Origin: Nitratireductor thuwali
Lineage (GTDB): Bacteria; Pseudomonadota; Alphaproteobacteria; Rhizobiales; Rhizobiaceae
NCBI RefSeq assembly: GCF_036621415.1
Contig: NZ_CP030941.1
Coordinates: 248,001 to 312,000 of the forward strand
Direction of reading: 5' to 3'
Length of the DNA: 64,000 bases
Of this stretch, positions 18,211 through 28,549 are shown piece after piece. The position numbers and the translations under genes were made by a program. Every line of letters begins with the position of its first letter. Positions within the stretch are counted from its first letter, which is position 1. The notes under the pieces are model-generated. The model worked only from the letters and a program-made list of their open reading frames with translations. It ran no database searches and had not been told where the DNA came from.

Positions 18211-19698
18211 CTACCACCAGCGCTTGGGCGAGAACCGCCCCGCCGCCTGCTCGATCACATGGCCCGTGCGGAACAGCGTCTCCTCGTCGAAGGGACGGCC
18301 GATGAGCTGCAACCCGAGCGGCAGGCCCCTGGCGTCGAGGCCGGCCGGCACGGCGATGCCGGGCAGGCCCGCCATGTTCACCGTCACGGTAAAGATGTCG
18401 TTCAGATACATCTTCACCGGATCGGCCGCCATGTCCTGATCGGCCACGCCGAACGCCGCCGATGGCGTCGCCGGCGTCAGGATCGCATCGACCCCCTTCT
18501 CGAATACCTGCTCGAAATCGCGCTTGATGAGCGTCCGCACCTTCTGCGCCCGCAGATAATAGGCGTCGTAATAGCCGGCCGACAGCACATAGGTGCCGAT
18601 CATGATGCGCCGCTTGACCTCGTCGCCGAAACCGGCGGCGCGGGTCTTTTCATACATGTCGGTGATGTCCTTGCCCGTCATCCGCAGGCCGTAGCGCACG
18701 CCGTCATAGCGGGCCAGGTTGGAGGAAGCCTCGGCGGGAGCCACGATATAATAGGCCGGCAGCGCGTATTTCGTGTGCGGCAGCGATATCTCCACGATCT
18801 CCGCCCCCGCATCGCGCATCCAGTCGACGCCCTTCTGCCAAAGCGCCTCGATCTCCTGCGGCATGCCGTCGACGCGATACTCCCTCGGTATGCCGATCTT
18901 GAGACCCTTGATGGACTGTCCGACCGCCGCCTCATAGTCCGGCACGGGCCGGTCGACGGAGGTCGTGTCCTTGGGGTCCACGGAAGCCATGGATTTCAGC
19001 AGGATCGCCGCGTCGCGAACGTCGCGTGCGATCGGCCCCGCCTGGTCCAGCGAGGAGGCGAAGGCGACGGTGCCCCAGCGTGAGCAGCGCCCGTAGGTCG
19101 GCTTGATGCCGACCGTGCCCGTGAAGGCCGCCGGCTGGCGGATCGAGCCGCCCGTATCGGTGGCCGTGGCGCCGGCGCACAGCCAGGCCGCCACCGCGGC
19201 GGCCGATCCGCCCGAAGAGCCGCCGGGCACTAGGTCGGCATTGCTGCCTTCCGCCCGCCACGGATTGACGACCGGCCCGTAATAGGAGGTCTCGTTGGAC
19301 GAGCCCATGGCGAACTCGTCCATGTTCAGCTTGCCGAGCATGACCGCGCCGTCGGCCCACAGGTTGGCGGTGACGGTGGATTCATAGCGCGGCTTGAAGC
19401 CGTCGAGGATGTGGCTCGCCGCCTGGGTGTGCACGCCCTCTGTCGCGAACAGATCCTTGATGCCGAGCGGAATGCCCTCCAGCGCCCCGGCTTCGCCCTT
19501 TGCGATCCTCGCGTCGGAGGCACCCGCCATTTGGCGCGCCTTGTCCGCCGTCACGGCCACATAGGCGTTCAGCTTTTCATTGGCCGCATCGATGGCCGCC
19601 AGATAGGCATCGGTCAGTTCGACGGCGGAAACCTCCCTGGCGCGGAGCTTCGCGCGGGCATCGGCGATCGTCAGTTCGGTCAGGCTCAGATCGGTCAT
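18211..19698 (-). CDS. gatA: Asp-tRNA(Asn)/Glu-tRNA(Gln) amidotransferase subunit A
   Basis: Glutaminase/amidase subunit of GatCAB, which converts misacylated Glu-tRNA(Gln) or Asp-tRNA(Asn) to the correct amide form. The 495 residues have the amidase-signature triad: Lys in [13 protein letters not shown] and the two serines in [14 protein letters not shown], with [10 protein letters not shown] following. The ATG at 19698 gives [15 protein letters not shown], the family N-terminus, and overlaps the preceding acetyltransferase stop by 4 bases. gatC lies one gene upstream; gatB is not in this window. Confidence 0.97.
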   Translation of the reverse strand: MTDLSLTELTIADARAKLRAREVSAVELTDAYLAAIDAANEKLNAYVAVTADKARQMAGASDARIAKGEAGALEGIPLGIKDLFATEGVHTQAASHILDGFKPRYESTVTANLWADGAVMLGKLNMDEFAMGSSNETSYYGPVVNPWRAEGSNADLVPGGSSGGSAAAVAAWLCAGATATDTGGSIRQPAAFTGTVGIKPTYGRCSRWGTVAFASSLDQAGPIARDVRDAAILLKSMASVDPKDTTSVDRPVPDYEAAVGQSIKGLKIGIPREYRVDGMPQEIEALWQKGVDWMRDAGAEIVEISLPHTKYALPAYYIVAPAEASSNLARYDGVRYGLRMTGKDITDMYEKTRAAGFGDEVKRRIMIGTYVLSAGYYDAYYLRAQKVRTLIKRDFEQVFEKGVDAILTPATPSAAFGVADQDMAADPVKMYLNDIFTVTVNMAGLPGIAVPAGLDARGLPLGLQLIGRPFDEETLFRTGHVIEQAAGRFSPKRWW

Positions 19699-20180
19699 GA
19701 GGCCGCTTCTTCTTGTGCAAGGAGTTTTTCGTAGAACCGGGAATAGTCGGTGTCGGGATAGTCCAGAATGACGCCGCAGCGGCGGAAGCCACCGGCTTCG
19801 TAAAACCGCCATACGGGCGCGAAGGGCGGCGTCCCGCCCGTCTCCAGCACGAGGCGGGCGATGCCTGTCCGGCGGGCCTGCGCTTCGACAGCGGCAAGAA
19901 GCTGCCGGCCGACGCCCGTGCCGCGCACGGCAGGCCGCGTCCACATGCGCTTCACCTCGCCCTGCTTTTCCCCGTGCGTCTTCAGAGCTCCCATGCCCAG
20001 CGCCGCCCCGGCGCCGCTCCGGGCGATGAAAACGGTGGTATCGGCACCGGCCATCTGCTCAGCGGTCATCTGAAACTGGAATTCGGGCGGCGACAGCGGA
20101 CGAAGGTGGCCGTTCAGTTCCACGACCATGGCCCGCACATCGTCCTGCAGCGGCGTTTCGACAGCGATGGAGATTCCCAC
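19695..20180 (-). CDS. GNAT family N-acetyltransferase
   Basis: Acetyl-CoA-dependent acyltransferase of 161 residues, substrate unknown. The GNAT core is clear: [20 protein letters not shown] is the acetyl-CoA pyrophosphate-binding motif A (R/Q-x-x-G-x-G), followed by [16 protein letters not shown] and [11 protein letters not shown]. It lies between gatC (6-base gap) and gatA (4-base overlap) in one transcript. That insertion into the amidotransferase operon hints at cotranscription and need not mean a role in tRNA amidation. Confidence 0.88.
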   Translation of the reverse strand: MGISIAVETPLQDDVRAMVVELNGHLRPLSPPEFQFQMTAEQMAGADTTVFIARSGAGAALGMGALKTHGEKQGEVKRMWTRPAVRGTGVGRQLLAAVEAQARRTGIARLVLETGGTPPFAPVWRFYEAGGFRRCGVILDYPDTDYSRFYEKLLAQEEAAS

Positions 20181-20186
20181 GGTGCG

Positions 20187-20474
20187 CTACTCCACGACCT
20201 TGGGAACCAGAAAGAAATTGTCCACCGTCTGCGGGGCATTGGCGACGACATCGTCCGCCTTTCCGCCATCGGTCACCTTGTCTTCCCGCATGCGGATATG
20301 GGTCGGGATGACCGAAGTCATTGGCTCGACATTCCCGACATCGACTTCGCTCAATTGCTCGACAAAGCCCAAGATCGCGTTGAGTTCGCCGCTCATCCGG
20401 CGCGCCGCCTCGTCGTCGACGGCGATCCTGGCCAGCCGGGCGACGCGCTTAACGGTATCGATATCGACGGACAT
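20187..20474 (-). CDS. gatC: Asp-tRNA(Asn)/Glu-tRNA(Gln) amidotransferase subunit C
   Basis: Small 95-residue subunit that stabilises the GatA-GatB complex. It opens [20 protein letters not shown], has the [10 protein letters not shown] segment, and ends with the conserved tail [16 protein letters not shown] that wraps GatA. The start at 20474 excludes an unlikely upstream extension. It is first in the gatC-GNAT-gatA transcript. Confidence 0.95.
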   Translation of the reverse strand: MSVDIDTVKRVARLARIAVDDEAARRMSGELNAILGFVEQLSEVDVGNVEPMTSVIPTHIRMREDKVTDGGKADDVVANAPQTVDNFFLVPKVVE

Positions 20475-20561
20475 GGTGATCTTCCTGTCACTGAAACAAT
20501 GCCACCGGGCTATAGTCGTGCCCGGCGGCCCGCGCAACACGCGGCGCGTAAAAACACGCTC

Positions 20562-21269
20562 TCAGATCTCCGTCGCCTCGCCCTTTTCCGGAACGAGGAC
20601 CTGCGTGTCGCTGCCTTTCATTCCCTCGACGAATTTGTCGGCCGACTGGTCGACGATGGGGAAGGAGGCATAGTGGCAGGGAACGACCGTCTGGAACTTG
20701 AAATAGCGCCGGCAGGCCAGTGCCGCCACGGCCCCGCCCATCGTGAAGCGGTCGCCCACCGGCACCAGGCCGATTTCCGGCTGATGCAGTTCCTGAATCA
20801 GCGCCATGTCCCCGAAAATGTCGGTATCGCCCATATGATAGAGCGTCTTGTCGTCGGGGAAGTGCAGGACCAACCCGGCCGGATTGCCCAGATAGACGTT
20901 CTTGCCGCCATCCATGCCGAAGGACGAAGAATGCAGGGCATTGACGAAGGTGGTGGTGAAGCCGCCGCAATCGACCGTGCCGCCGTGATTGCCGGGATTG
21001 ATCTTGCCCTCGCCGACGCCCTGGCCGACCAGATGCATGCATATCTCGAAATTGGCGACCAGCATGGCGCCGGTTTTCTTCAGTATGTCGAGGGCATCGC
21101 CCACATGATCGTTGTGCCCATGGGTCAGGAGCACATGGGTCACGCCGTCCGCCGGTCCTTCCCAGCCGCCGTCCCAGGCGGGATTGCCGGTGAGAAACGG
21201 GTCGATGATGATCGTCGCGCCGCCCGCCTCGATGCGGAAACAGGAATGGCCGTACCAGGTGAGTTTCAT
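20562..21269 (-). CDS. Metal-dependent hydrolase, UPF0173 family (metallo-beta-lactamase fold)
   Basis: Zinc-dependent hydrolase of unknown substrate, 235 residues. Family signatures are [20 protein letters not shown] with GHS, the zinc-binding [13 protein letters not shown] [16 protein letters not shown], the later [11 protein letters not shown] and the C-terminal CHYASFPIV. The ATG at 21269 is preferred to a GTG 9 bases upstream because GAGGAG lies 8 bases before it. It is upstream of gatC by 87 bases and probably has its own promoter. Confidence 0.9.
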   Translation of the reverse strand: MKLTWYGHSCFRIEAGGATIIIDPFLTGNPAWDGGWEGPADGVTHVLLTHGHNDHVGDALDILKKTGAMLVANFEICMHLVGQGVGEGKINPGNHGGTVDCGGFTTTFVNALHSSSFGMDGGKNVYLGNPAGLVLHFPDDKTLYHMGDTDIFGDMALIQELHQPEIGLVPVGDRFTMGGAVAALACRRYFKFQTVVPCHYASFPIVDQSADKFVEGMKGSDTQVLVPEKGEATEI

Positions 21270-21343
21270 ATCGAACACTCCTCGATTGTTGCGCGCAGGG
21301 AAGATAGAACCCGTGGCGGATGTGTCAAAGAAAGGCTGGGCCG

Positions 21344-21832
21344 GTGGCGCTGATTTCCATGGAAGAACTCGCGGGGATGGCGCAACCAGGCCAGCCGCTC
21401 GGCGGCCTCGATCTGGGCACGAAGACCATCGGCCTGGCCGTTTCCGACCTCGGCCAGCGTTTCGCCTCGCCCCGCCCCGTGATCATGCGCAAGAAGTTCA
21501 CGCAGGACGCCGAAGCGCTGCTTCGCGCCCTGACGAAGGAGAAGGTCGCCGCGGTGATCATCGGTCTGCCCATAAATATGGACGGCACGGAAGGACCCCG
21601 CGCCCAATCCACCCGCGCCTTCGTGCGCAACATGGAGCGGCTTTGCGAGCTTCCTTTCGTCTTCTGGGACGAAAGGCTTTCCACCGTGGCCGCCGAGCGG
21701 ACGCTCATCGAGATGGATGTGTCGCGGGCCAAGCGGGCCGGCCGCATCGATTCGGCTGCCGCCGCCTTCATCCTGCAGGGTGCGCTCGACCGCCTTCAGA
21801 CGTTGCGCGCGACGTCGGCGCGGCGGCCATAG
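21344..21832 (+). CDS. ruvX: Holliday junction resolvase-like protein RuvX (YqgF)
   Basis: RNase H-fold nuclease implicated in 16S rRNA 5' maturation and in recombination. The sequence has the first catalytic Asp in [47 protein letters not shown] and the closing Asp in [12 protein letters not shown], so the active site is complete. A GTG at 21344 gives 162 residues and the N-terminal length I recall for Brucella homologues; an ATG at 21359 is the alternative. The 3' end overlaps the convergent small membrane-protein gene by 37 bases. Confidence 0.92.
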   Translation: MALISMEELAGMAQPGQPLGGLDLGTKTIGLAVSDLGQRFASPRPVIMRKKFTQDAEALLRALTKEKVAAVIIGLPINMDGTEGPRAQSTRAFVRNMERLCELPFVFWDERLSTVAAERTLIEMDVSRAKRAGRIDSAAAAFILQGALDRLQTLRATSARRP

Positions 21833-22104
21833 CCCCGTTCCGCCAGCCATGCGCGGATCTCGCGCCGGCGGCGAAAGGCAAAGATCGCCAGCAGGATCAG
21901 CGTGTCGACGACGCAGGCGCGCGCCACCAGCGGCCCGATGGTGGCCGGGTCGATGCCCAGAATGTCGCCGTAGAACCCGAAGGCGAAATCGTGCGCGCGC
22001 CGGCTGAACATGGCCAGGCCGAAATTGATGTCGTGGTACGAAAGCAGGAACCAGGCCCAGAAACCGCCCATCGGCAACACCCAGAACAGCAGGATATACC
22101 GCAT
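21796..22104 (-). CDS. Small Rhizobiales membrane protein (DUF6105-like)
   Basis: Protein of 102 residues with two hydrophobic segments: [21 protein letters not shown] at the N-terminus and [18 protein letters not shown] later, ending in an Arg-rich cytoplasmic tail. I recall similar Rhizobiales proteins under DUF6105, but that family assignment is from memory and tentative. Its ATG shares one base with the stop of the upstream membrane-protein gene (TGATG), so translation is coupled. The 3' end runs 37 bases into convergent ruvX. Confidence 0.65.
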   Translation of the reverse strand: MRYILLFWVLPMGGFWAWFLLSYHDINFGLAMFSRRAHDFAFGFYGDILGIDPATIGPLVARACVVDTLILLAIFAFRRRREIRAWLAERGYGRRADVARNV

Positions 22105-22628
22105 CAGTTGTCTCCGCCTTTGGGCCAGTAGTCCTTGGGAATTGCGGTGCGCAGCAGGATCGAATCACGCGCAGCGCCCAGTGCAACCAGCCGCGCGACG
22201 CCCTGCCCCTCGCCCTCATGGGCACTGTCAGCCTCTCCGTCATCGAGCAGCGCCTCGATCTGGAACGCCATGTAGCACGCAATGAGCGCGGCGAGCGCCA
22301 TGCCGCCGGTCCCCGTCGCATTGGGCACGAGAAGGCCGATGATGGACACGCCAAGGGCGCCCGCGAACGCCAGCCGCGCGATCTGCCAGTTGGCCTGAGA
22401 GCGGACGCCGTCGGAAAGTAAGTTGGCGAACAGCCACAGGAACAGCGTGCTGACCAGGCCCGCGAGCAGGCAGAGGGAAAGGTCGAGCGGCAACTGCCAG
22501 GCCGCCGCCTTCCCGCCCGCGGACACCCGGAAGCCCGCCACGTGAATGCCGTTCAGGTGCGCACCCGCCTGGAGGGCGAAATACGCCGTCCAGTAAACCG
22601 ATATGAGCAGTGAAATGATGCGCGCCAT
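22104..22628 (-). CDS. Hypothetical multi-pass membrane protein
   Basis: Not recognised. The 174 residues contain about four membrane helices: IISLLISVYWTAYFALQAG, LDLSLCLLAGLVSTLFLWLF, LAFAGALGVSIIGLLVP and GMALAALIACYMAFQIEALL. An acidic linker and a tail ending ILLRTAIPKDYWPKGGDN follow. The start at 22628 (MARIISLLISVYWTAYF) is better than an extension to 22679, which is Arg-rich. It is coupled to the 102-residue membrane protein. The pairing suggests a common membrane role, but nothing in the sequence names it. Confidence 0.7.
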   Translation of the reverse strand: MARIISLLISVYWTAYFALQAGAHLNGIHVAGFRVSAGGKAAAWQLPLDLSLCLLAGLVSTLFLWLFANLLSDGVRSQANWQIARLAFAGALGVSIIGLLVPNATGTGGMALAALIACYMAFQIEALLDDGEADSAHEGEGQGVARLVALGAARDSILLRTAIPKDYWPKGGDN

Positions 22629-22759
22629 GGTCCCGTCCGTTTCGAGTCGGAGACTGGCCCCCGCGCGGTCCCGGCGCAACGGTTACTCTTTGTTAAGGTT
22701 AATGCCCGTTCACGAATCCGCCTGCCGCGCCCACGCGGCTTGAGAGGAAGACGTCGCCG

Positions 22760-24388
22760 TCACACCGCTTGGGGATAAAGCATCTCTATGATCGCCGAGG
22801 CGTCATGGCGGGCGTCCAGCATGCCGTAGGTGCCGCGCCACTGTCCGGCGAGCCGCGTTTCCACGAAGGCGTCCGCCACCTGCCCCGCCCCCAGGCGCCG
22901 CAGTTCGGCCGCCGCCGCCGCCAGGGCAAGCTGCTCCGTCAGGATCCGCGCCGAGCCTTCGTCGCTCTGGCAAACGCTGATTGCCGCCTGCAGGACATCG
23001 ACCGTTCCCTTGCCCTTTTCCCCCAGATCCCGGTGGATGCCGGCCAGGACCTCGTCGAAAAGGCCCGCGCTTCGCGAGACGACGCGCAGGACGTCCAGCG
23101 CCATGACGTTGCCCGAGCCTTCCCAGATCGCGTTGACCGGAGCTTCGCGATAGTGGCGGGCCAGCGGCGTTTCCTCCACATAGCCGTTGCCGCCAAGGCA
23201 CTCCATCGCCTCATAGGTGACGGAAGGCGCCATCTTGCAGACCCAGTATTTGACCACCGGCGTCATCGCGCGGGCGAATGCCGCCTCGGCGCGGTTGCCG
23301 GCGGCCTCGTCGAAGGAGCGCGCCAGCCGGAACGAGAGCGCGGTGGCCCCGGCGACATCGAGAGCCACGTCTGCCAGCACGCGCAGCATCAGCGGCTGTT
23401 GGATCAATGTCTTGCCGAATACCTTGCGGTGGCGCGCGTGGTGCACCGCTTCCGCCAGGCTCGCCCGCATCAGGCCGGCTGAGCCGAGCGCGCAATCGAG
23501 CCGCGTCAGCGTGACCATGTCCATGATGGTGCGGATGCCCGCGCCGGCCTCGCCGACGAGATAGGCAAAGGCATTGTCGAACTCGACCTCGGATGAAGCG
23601 TTCGACCGGTTGCCGAGCTTGTCCTTCAGCCGCTGAAAACGCAGCCCGTTGCTCGTCCCGTCGTCGCGCAGACGGGGCAGAAGGAAGCAGCTAAGCCCTT
23701 CCTTGGCCTGAGCAAGCACCAGGAAGGCATCGCTCATGGGCGCGGACATGAACCATTTGTGGCCGTTCAGCCGGTACAGATTGTTTCCGGCGGGCTCGGC
23801 GGTCGTGGTGTTGGCGCGCACATCGGTGCCGCCCTGCTTCTCGGTCATGCCCATGCCGAGCGTGATGCCCTGCTTCTGGCTGACCGGCCGGTTGGAATGG
23901 TCGTATTTGCGCGAGACGATGCGCGGTGCCCATACCTTGAAAAGGTCGGGCGCGTTCATCAGTGCGGCGAGCGAGGCGCTGGTCATGGTGAGCGGGCACA
24001 GATGGCCCGATTCGAGCTGCCCGGTCAGGTAAAACCGCGCGGCGCGAACCTGGTGCCGAAGGCCCTTTTCGTCGGCATTGTCTTCCCACACCGAGCAATG
24101 GAGCCCCGCCCCCACCGAGCGCCGCATCAGGGCCTGATAGGCCGGATGGTAGTCCACGACGTCGGCCCGGCGCCCGTAGCGGTCGTGGGTCCTGAGCACG
24201 GGCGGCTGCTCGTTGGCAAGCCGCGCGAGGTCGAGCGCTTCGGGCGTGCGCACGAAGCGGCCGAGAACCTCCAGCTCCTTGCGCACCGGCTCGGAAAAGC
24301 CTTCGCAAGCCTCCACGGCCAGCGGGTCCGAGCGCCAGGCATTGCTGCCGCTTAGAGGGGGCGGCTGATTTGTCACTTCGTGATTCAC
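22760..24388 (-). CDS. AidB-like acyl-CoA dehydrogenase
   Basis: FAD-dependent acyl-CoA dehydrogenase family protein of about 542 residues. The long N-terminal domain resembles E. coli AidB: VTNQPPPLSGSNAWRSD, LARLANEQPP, VDYHPAYQALM. The dehydrogenase body has LCPLTMTSASLAAL, GMGMTEKQGGTDVRANTT, GHKWFMSAPMSDAFL and the C-terminal LGGNGYVEETPLARHYREAP. AidB is induced during alkylation damage in E. coli; whether this copy is so regulated is not visible. A GTG at 24388 with AGGA 8 bases upstream is preferred to an ATG at 24433. It diverges from pyrB. Confidence 0.88.
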   Translation of the reverse strand: MNHEVTNQPPPLSGSNAWRSDPLAVEACEGFSEPVRKELEVLGRFVRTPEALDLARLANEQPPVLRTHDRYGRRADVVDYHPAYQALMRRSVGAGLHCSVWEDNADEKGLRHQVRAARFYLTGQLESGHLCPLTMTSASLAALMNAPDLFKVWAPRIVSRKYDHSNRPVSQKQGITLGMGMTEKQGGTDVRANTTTAEPAGNNLYRLNGHKWFMSAPMSDAFLVLAQAKEGLSCFLLPRLRDDGTSNGLRFQRLKDKLGNRSNASSEVEFDNAFAYLVGEAGAGIRTIMDMVTLTRLDCALGSAGLMRASLAEAVHHARHRKVFGKTLIQQPLMLRVLADVALDVAGATALSFRLARSFDEAAGNRAEAAFARAMTPVVKYWVCKMAPSVTYEAMECLGGNGYVEETPLARHYREAPVNAIWEGSGNVMALDVLRVVSRSAGLFDEVLAGIHRDLGEKGKGTVDVLQAAISVCQSDEGSARILTEQLALAAAAAELRRLGAGQVADAFVETRLAGQWRGTYGMLDARHDASAIIEMLYPQAV

Positions 24389-24500
24389 GCCAAACGTCCT
24401 GTAATTCCTGACCGGGTCGCGGCAGCCTAGCACAAGCTACCGCATGTTTCTTAGCCATTGAAAATGGCGGGGAGAACACGCGCACAGCATAATCTGTCGC

Positions 24501-24529
24501 TTGCGGCAAGCGCCCCACCCGCCTATAGC
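24501..24529 (+). promoter_or_regulatory. Candidate sigma-70 promoter of the pyrB operon
   Basis: TTGCGG and TATAGC are separated by exactly 17 bases. The -10 box ends only 11 bases before the pyrB ATG, which would leave a leader of about five bases or none, and no Shine-Dalgarno sequence is visible. Confidence 0.5.
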
Positions 24530-24540
24530 ACCCTCTTGAG

Positions 24541-25506
24541 ATGACAGACACGCCCCCGTTTCCCGTTTATCCCCATCGCCACCTGCTTGGCATCAAGGGC
24601 CTGTCCCCTCTCGACATAGAGATGCTTCTGGACCGTGCCGACGAGGCGGTCGCCATCTCGCGGCAACCGGAAAAGAAGTCGGCGCGCCTGCGCGGCCGCA
24701 CCCAGATCAACCTCTTCTACGAGGCCTCCACCCGCACGCAGTCATCCTTCGAATTGGCCGGAAAGCGCATGGGCGCCGACGTCATGAACATGTCGGTGGC
24801 CAGTTCCTCGACCAAGAAGGGCGAAACCCTGCTCGACACGGCGGTCACGCTCAATGCGATGCGGCCGGACATCCTCATCATCCGCCACGCGGCCGCCGGC
24901 GCCGCGGCCCTGCTGGCCCAGAAGGTCGGCTGCTCGGTGGTCAATGCCGGCGACGGCGCCCACGAGCACCCGACCCAGGCGCTCCTCGACGCCCTGACCA
25001 TCCGCCGGGCCCGGGGCCGGATCGGCGGGCTGACGGTGACGATCTGCGGCGACGTGCTGCATTCGCGCGTCGCCCGTTCCAACATCGTGCTGCTCAACGC
25101 GATGGGCGCGCGGGTGCGGGTCGCCGCGCCTTCCACGCTCCTTCCTTCCGGCATCGAACGCATGGGGGTCGAGGTCTTCACCCGCATGGAGGACGCGCTG
25201 AAGGGCGCCGACGTCGTGATGATGCTGCGGCTCCAGCGCGAGCGCATGGCCGGCAGTTTCGTGCCGTCGGTCCGCGAATATTTCCGCTATTTCGGCCTTG
25301 ACGGGCAAAAGCTCAAACTGGCGAAGGAAGACGCCCTTGTCATGCATCCCGGCCCGATGAACCGCGGCGTCGAGATCGCCTCGGAAGTGGCGGACGGCCC
25401 GCAAAGCGTCATCCAGGAACAGGTGGAGATGGGCGTGGCAGTCCGCATGGCCGTCATGGACGCCCTCCTCGACCCGCGCCGCAACGGCTCGCAGGCGCCG
25501 GCATGA
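24541..25506 (+). CDS. pyrB: Aspartate carbamoyltransferase catalytic subunit
   Basis: Condenses carbamoyl phosphate with aspartate, the first committed step of pyrimidine synthesis. The 321 residues hold the carbamoyl-phosphate motif [13 protein letters not shown] near residue 60, [14 protein letters not shown] for substrate binding, and [13 protein letters not shown] late in the chain. The next gene overlaps by 4 bases and encodes an inactive-looking dihydroorotase, the partner that stabilises this class of ATCase in Pseudomonas and relatives. No regulatory subunit (pyrI) is present. Confidence 0.97.
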   Translation: MTDTPPFPVYPHRHLLGIKGLSPLDIEMLLDRADEAVAISRQPEKKSARLRGRTQINLFYEASTRTQSSFELAGKRMGADVMNMSVASSSTKKGETLLDTAVTLNAMRPDILIIRHAAAGAAALLAQKVGCSVVNAGDGAHEHPTQALLDALTIRRARGRIGGLTVTICGDVLHSRVARSNIVLLNAMGARVRVAAPSTLLPSGIERMGVEVFTRMEDALKGADVVMMLRLQRERMAGSFVPSVREYFRYFGLDGQKLKLAKEDALVMHPGPMNRGVEIASEVADGPQSVIQEQVEMGVAVRMAVMDALLDPRRNGSQAPA

Positions 25507-26789
25507 GCGCCACGCTCTTCCAGAACGCGCGCATCCTCGATCCCTCGCGCGGCCTCGACGAGGCGGGGAGCGTTCTCGTTGTCGGCGGCAAGATCGCCGC
25601 ATCGGGGGCGTCCGCCCACAATCAGGGCGCCCCGGAGGGCGCCAAGATCGTCGACTGCCGCGGCGCGGCGATCCTGCCCGGGCTGGTGGACGCGCGCGTC
25701 TTCATCGGCGAGCCCGGCGCCGAGCACCGCGAGACCATCGCCTCGGCCAGCCGGGCCGCCGCCGCCGGCGGCGTCACCTCAATCATCATGATGCCAGACA
25801 CCCAGCCGGTCATCGACGACGTCGCGCTGGTCGAGTTCGTGCTGCGCACCGCGCGCGAGACGGCGAGCGTCAACGTATTTCCCGCCGCCGCCATCACCAA
25901 GGATCTGGCCGGACGCGAGCTGAGCGAGTTCGGCCTGCTGCGCGATGCCGGCGCGGTCGCGCTCGCAGACGGCCGCCACACCATCGCCAGCGCGCTCACC
26001 ATGCGCCGCGCCCTCACCTATGCGCGCGACATGGATCTTGTGGTCTGCCACAGCACCCAGGATCCCGAACTTGCCTCCTCGGGCGTCATGAACGAGGGCC
26101 TTCTGGCAAGCTGGCTCGGCCTGCCCGGCATCCCGCGTGAAGCCGAGGCCATGCCGCTGTCGCGCGACCTCATGCTGGCGGCCCTGACCGGCGGGCACTA
26201 TCACGCCGCCGAAATCTCGACCGCCATGTCCGCCGCCGCCATCGGGCGCGCCAAGCAGGAAGGCCATTCGGTGACGGCCGGGGTGAGCATCAACCATCTG
26301 AGCCTGAACGAGAACGACGTCGGCGAATACCGAACCTTCTTCCGCCTGTCGCCGCCCCTGCGCGCCGAGGAGGACCGGCTGGCCATGGTCGAGGCCCTGC
26401 GCGACGGCACGCTCGACATGATCGTCTCCAGCCACGACCCGCAGGACGTCGACACGAAGCGGCTGCCCTTCGCCGAGGCCGCCGCCGGCGCCATCGGCCT
26501 GGAGACGCTGCTTTCGGCCGCGCTCAGGCTCCACCATTCCGGCGACGTGCCGCTGCTTCGGCTGGTCGAGGCCCTGTCCACGGCGCCGGCAAGGCGCTTC
26601 GGCCTGCCCGGAGGCACGCTTGCCCCCGGGGCACCGGCGGACCTTATCCTGGTCGATCTGGACGCGCCGTGGCTGGTGCGCGAGGCCGATATCCGCTCGC
26701 TCTCGAAAAATACCTGTTTCGAAGGCGCGCGCATGCAGGGCCGGGTATTGAAAACGCTGGTTGCGGGCCGCACAGTGTTTTCCACCTGA
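25503..26789 (+). CDS. Dihydroorotase-like protein lacking metal ligands (PyrX/PyrC' type)
   Basis: Amidohydrolase-fold protein of 428 residues, class I dihydroorotase-like, coupled to pyrB by an ATGA overlap. The HxH metal pair of active enzymes is replaced: [19 protein letters not shown] aligns with the usual GLVDLHVHLREPG. The third His (CH-x-ST) reads AAEISTAMS and the TDHAPH aspartate region reads SSHDPQDVD. Thus several zinc ligands are absent and catalysis is not expected. In Pseudomonas such a protein is a structural partner of PyrB; the active PyrC is then encoded elsewhere. It is followed 21 bases later by plsY. Confidence 0.9.
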   Translation: MSATLFQNARILDPSRGLDEAGSVLVVGGKIAASGASAHNQGAPEGAKIVDCRGAAILPGLVDARVFIGEPGAEHRETIASASRAAAAGGVTSIIMMPDTQPVIDDVALVEFVLRTARETASVNVFPAAAITKDLAGRELSEFGLLRDAGAVALADGRHTIASALTMRRALTYARDMDLVVCHSTQDPELASSGVMNEGLLASWLGLPGIPREAEAMPLSRDLMLAALTGGHYHAAEISTAMSAAAIGRAKQEGHSVTAGVSINHLSLNENDVGEYRTFFRLSPPLRAEEDRLAMVEALRDGTLDMIVSSHDPQDVDTKRLPFAEAAAGAIGLETLLSAALRLHHSGDVPLLRLVEALSTAPARRFGLPGGTLAPGAPADLILVDLDAPWLVREADIRSLSKNTCFEGARMQGRVLKTLVAGRTVFST

Positions 26790-26810
26790 ACTGGGAGGAA
26801 CATACCGACC

Positions 26811-27425
26811 ATGCCGGACCCGATCAGCTGGCAGATCGCCCTGCCCTATCTCATCGGCGCGTTGCTGTTCGGCTACCTGCTGGGCTCCATTCCGTTTGGC
26901 CTCATCCTTACCCGCATGGCCGGGCTGGGCGACGTGCGCAAGATCGGCTCCGGAAATATCGGCGCCACCAACGTGTTGCGCACCGGCAACCGAAAGCTCG
27001 CTGCCCTCACATTGCTGCTCGACGCGCTGAAAGGCACGGCGGCGGTGCTGCTCGCCGGCATGTACGGTCCGGATCAGGCCGTGGCGGCGGGGCTCGGCGC
27101 ATTCCTCGGCCACCTTTTTCCCATCTGGCTGGGTTTCAAGGGCGGCAAGGGCGTCGCCACCTATCTCGGCATCCTTGTTGGCCTGGCCTGGCAGGGCGCG
27201 CTTGTCTTCGCGATCGTCTGGCTGAGCACCGCGGCGATCACGCGCTTTTCCTCGCTGGCCGCACTGTTGGCTGCCATATGCGTGCCCGCCACTCTCTATT
27301 TTCTGGGCTTCGTGCAGATCGCCCAGCTTTTCCTCCTGCTCAGCCTGCTCGTTTTCATCAAGCACCGGGCCAATATCGTGCGGCTTATGACGGGTAAGGA
27401 GACGCAAATCGGTGCCAAGGGATGA
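26811..27425 (+). CDS. plsY: Acyl-phosphate glycerol-3-phosphate acyltransferase PlsY
   Basis: Integral membrane enzyme that makes lysophosphatidic acid from acyl phosphate and glycerol-3-phosphate, the first step of phospholipid synthesis. The 204 residues contain about five helices and the three conserved motifs: [24 protein letters not shown], and [25 protein letters not shown] precedes the ATG. It overlaps dprA by 4 bases (ATGA), the usual pyrC-plsY-dprA order of Rhizobiales. Confidence 0.96.
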   Translation: MPDPISWQIALPYLIGALLFGYLLGSIPFGLILTRMAGLGDVRKIGSGNIGATNVLRTGNRKLAALTLLLDALKGTAAVLLAGMYGPDQAVAAGLGAFLGHLFPIWLGFKGGKGVATYLGILVGLAWQGALVFAIVWLSTAAITRFSSLAALLAAICVPATLYFLGFVQIAQLFLLLSLLVFIKHRANIVRLMTGKETQIGAKG

Positions 27426-28549
27426 GCGGCCAGACCGGCCGCCGCCTTGACGACGGGCAGCGCCGCGCCTGGCTTCGTCTCATCCGCACGGAAAATGTCG
27501 GCCCCGCGACCTTCCGCGATCTCATCAACCGGTTCGGTTCCGCTGGAAAGGCGCTGGAAGCATTGCCCGATCTGGCCCGCCGCGGCGGCGCCGCCGGCAT
27601 CAGGCTCGCCTCAGAGGATATGATCGATGCCGAGTTGGAAGCGGCCGCCCGCATGGGCGCCGATTTCATCGCCATCGGCGAACCCTGCTATCCGCCTCTC
27701 CTGATGCGCGTGGACCATCCGCCGCCATTGATCGCGGCGCGCGGCAATCTCGACCTTCTGCGCAATCCCATGATCGCCATCGTGGGCGCCCGCAACGCTT
27801 CACTGGCCGGCGCCAAGATGGCCGCCCGGCTCTCGGCGGAGCTTGGCCGCCAAGGTTATGTGATCGCATCCGGCCTTGCGCGCGGCATCGATGCGGCTGC
27901 CCATGGCGGAGCGCTCGACACGGGAACGGTGGCGGTGCTTGCCGGCGGCCTGGACCGCCCCTACCCGCCGGAAAACGACGGGCTCCACACGGAGATCGCC
28001 GAGCGTGGCGTGGTCCTGACGGAAATGCCGTTCGGTTGGACCCCGCGGGCCCGCGATTTCCCACGCCGCAACCGCATCGTCGCGGGCGTTGCCTATGGCC
28101 TTCTGGTCGTGGAGGCGGCCACCCGCTCGGGCTCGCTCATCAGCGCCCGCCTCGCCAATGAGATGGGCAGGCTCGTCTTCGCCATTCCCGGCTCGCCGCT
28201 CGATCCGCGCTCGGCCGGGACCAACAGGCTTTTGAAGGACGGCGCGATCCTCGTCACCGAAGCGGCCGACGTCTCGGACGCCATTGCGCCGCTGATCGGG
28301 CGCGAGCTACAGCCCACCCTCGACATGGAGGAGCCGTCGGGCCTCGAAATGGCGGAGCCGCCTGGCGACGACGAACGCCAACGCATCCTCGAGGCGCTGG
28401 GGCCCACCCCCATCCATGTCGATGAGATCATCGCCCACACGGGCCTGGCGCCGGCGCAGGTCTTCCTGGCGATCCTGGAACTGGACCTGGCCGGCCGGAT
28501 CGAACGCCACCCGGGCGGCGCCGTTTCACTGCTGATGGGCGACCTCTAG
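27422..28549 (+). CDS. dprA: DNA-processing protein DprA
   Basis: Single-strand DNA-binding protein that loads RecA during uptake of DNA by transformation. The 375 residues comprise a SAM-like N-terminal helical region (1-70), the Rossmann domain with [38 protein letters not shown] and the [15 protein letters not shown] stretch, and a C-terminal winged helix (about 310-375). It overlaps plsY by 4 bases. Its last 24 bases overlap the convergent small gene. Confidence 0.95.
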   Translation: MSGQTGRRLDDGQRRAWLRLIRTENVGPATFRDLINRFGSAGKALEALPDLARRGGAAGIRLASEDMIDAELEAAARMGADFIAIGEPCYPPLLMRVDHPPPLIAARGNLDLLRNPMIAIVGARNASLAGAKMAARLSAELGRQGYVIASGLARGIDAAAHGGALDTGTVAVLAGGLDRPYPPENDGLHTEIAERGVVLTEMPFGWTPRARDFPRRNRIVAGVAYGLLVVEAATRSGSLISARLANEMGRLVFAIPGSPLDPRSAGTNRLLKDGAILVTEAADVSDAIAPLIGRELQPTLDMEEPSGLEMAEPPGDDERQRILEALGPTPIHVDEIIAHTGLAPAQVFLAILELDLAGRIERHPGGAVSLLMGDL

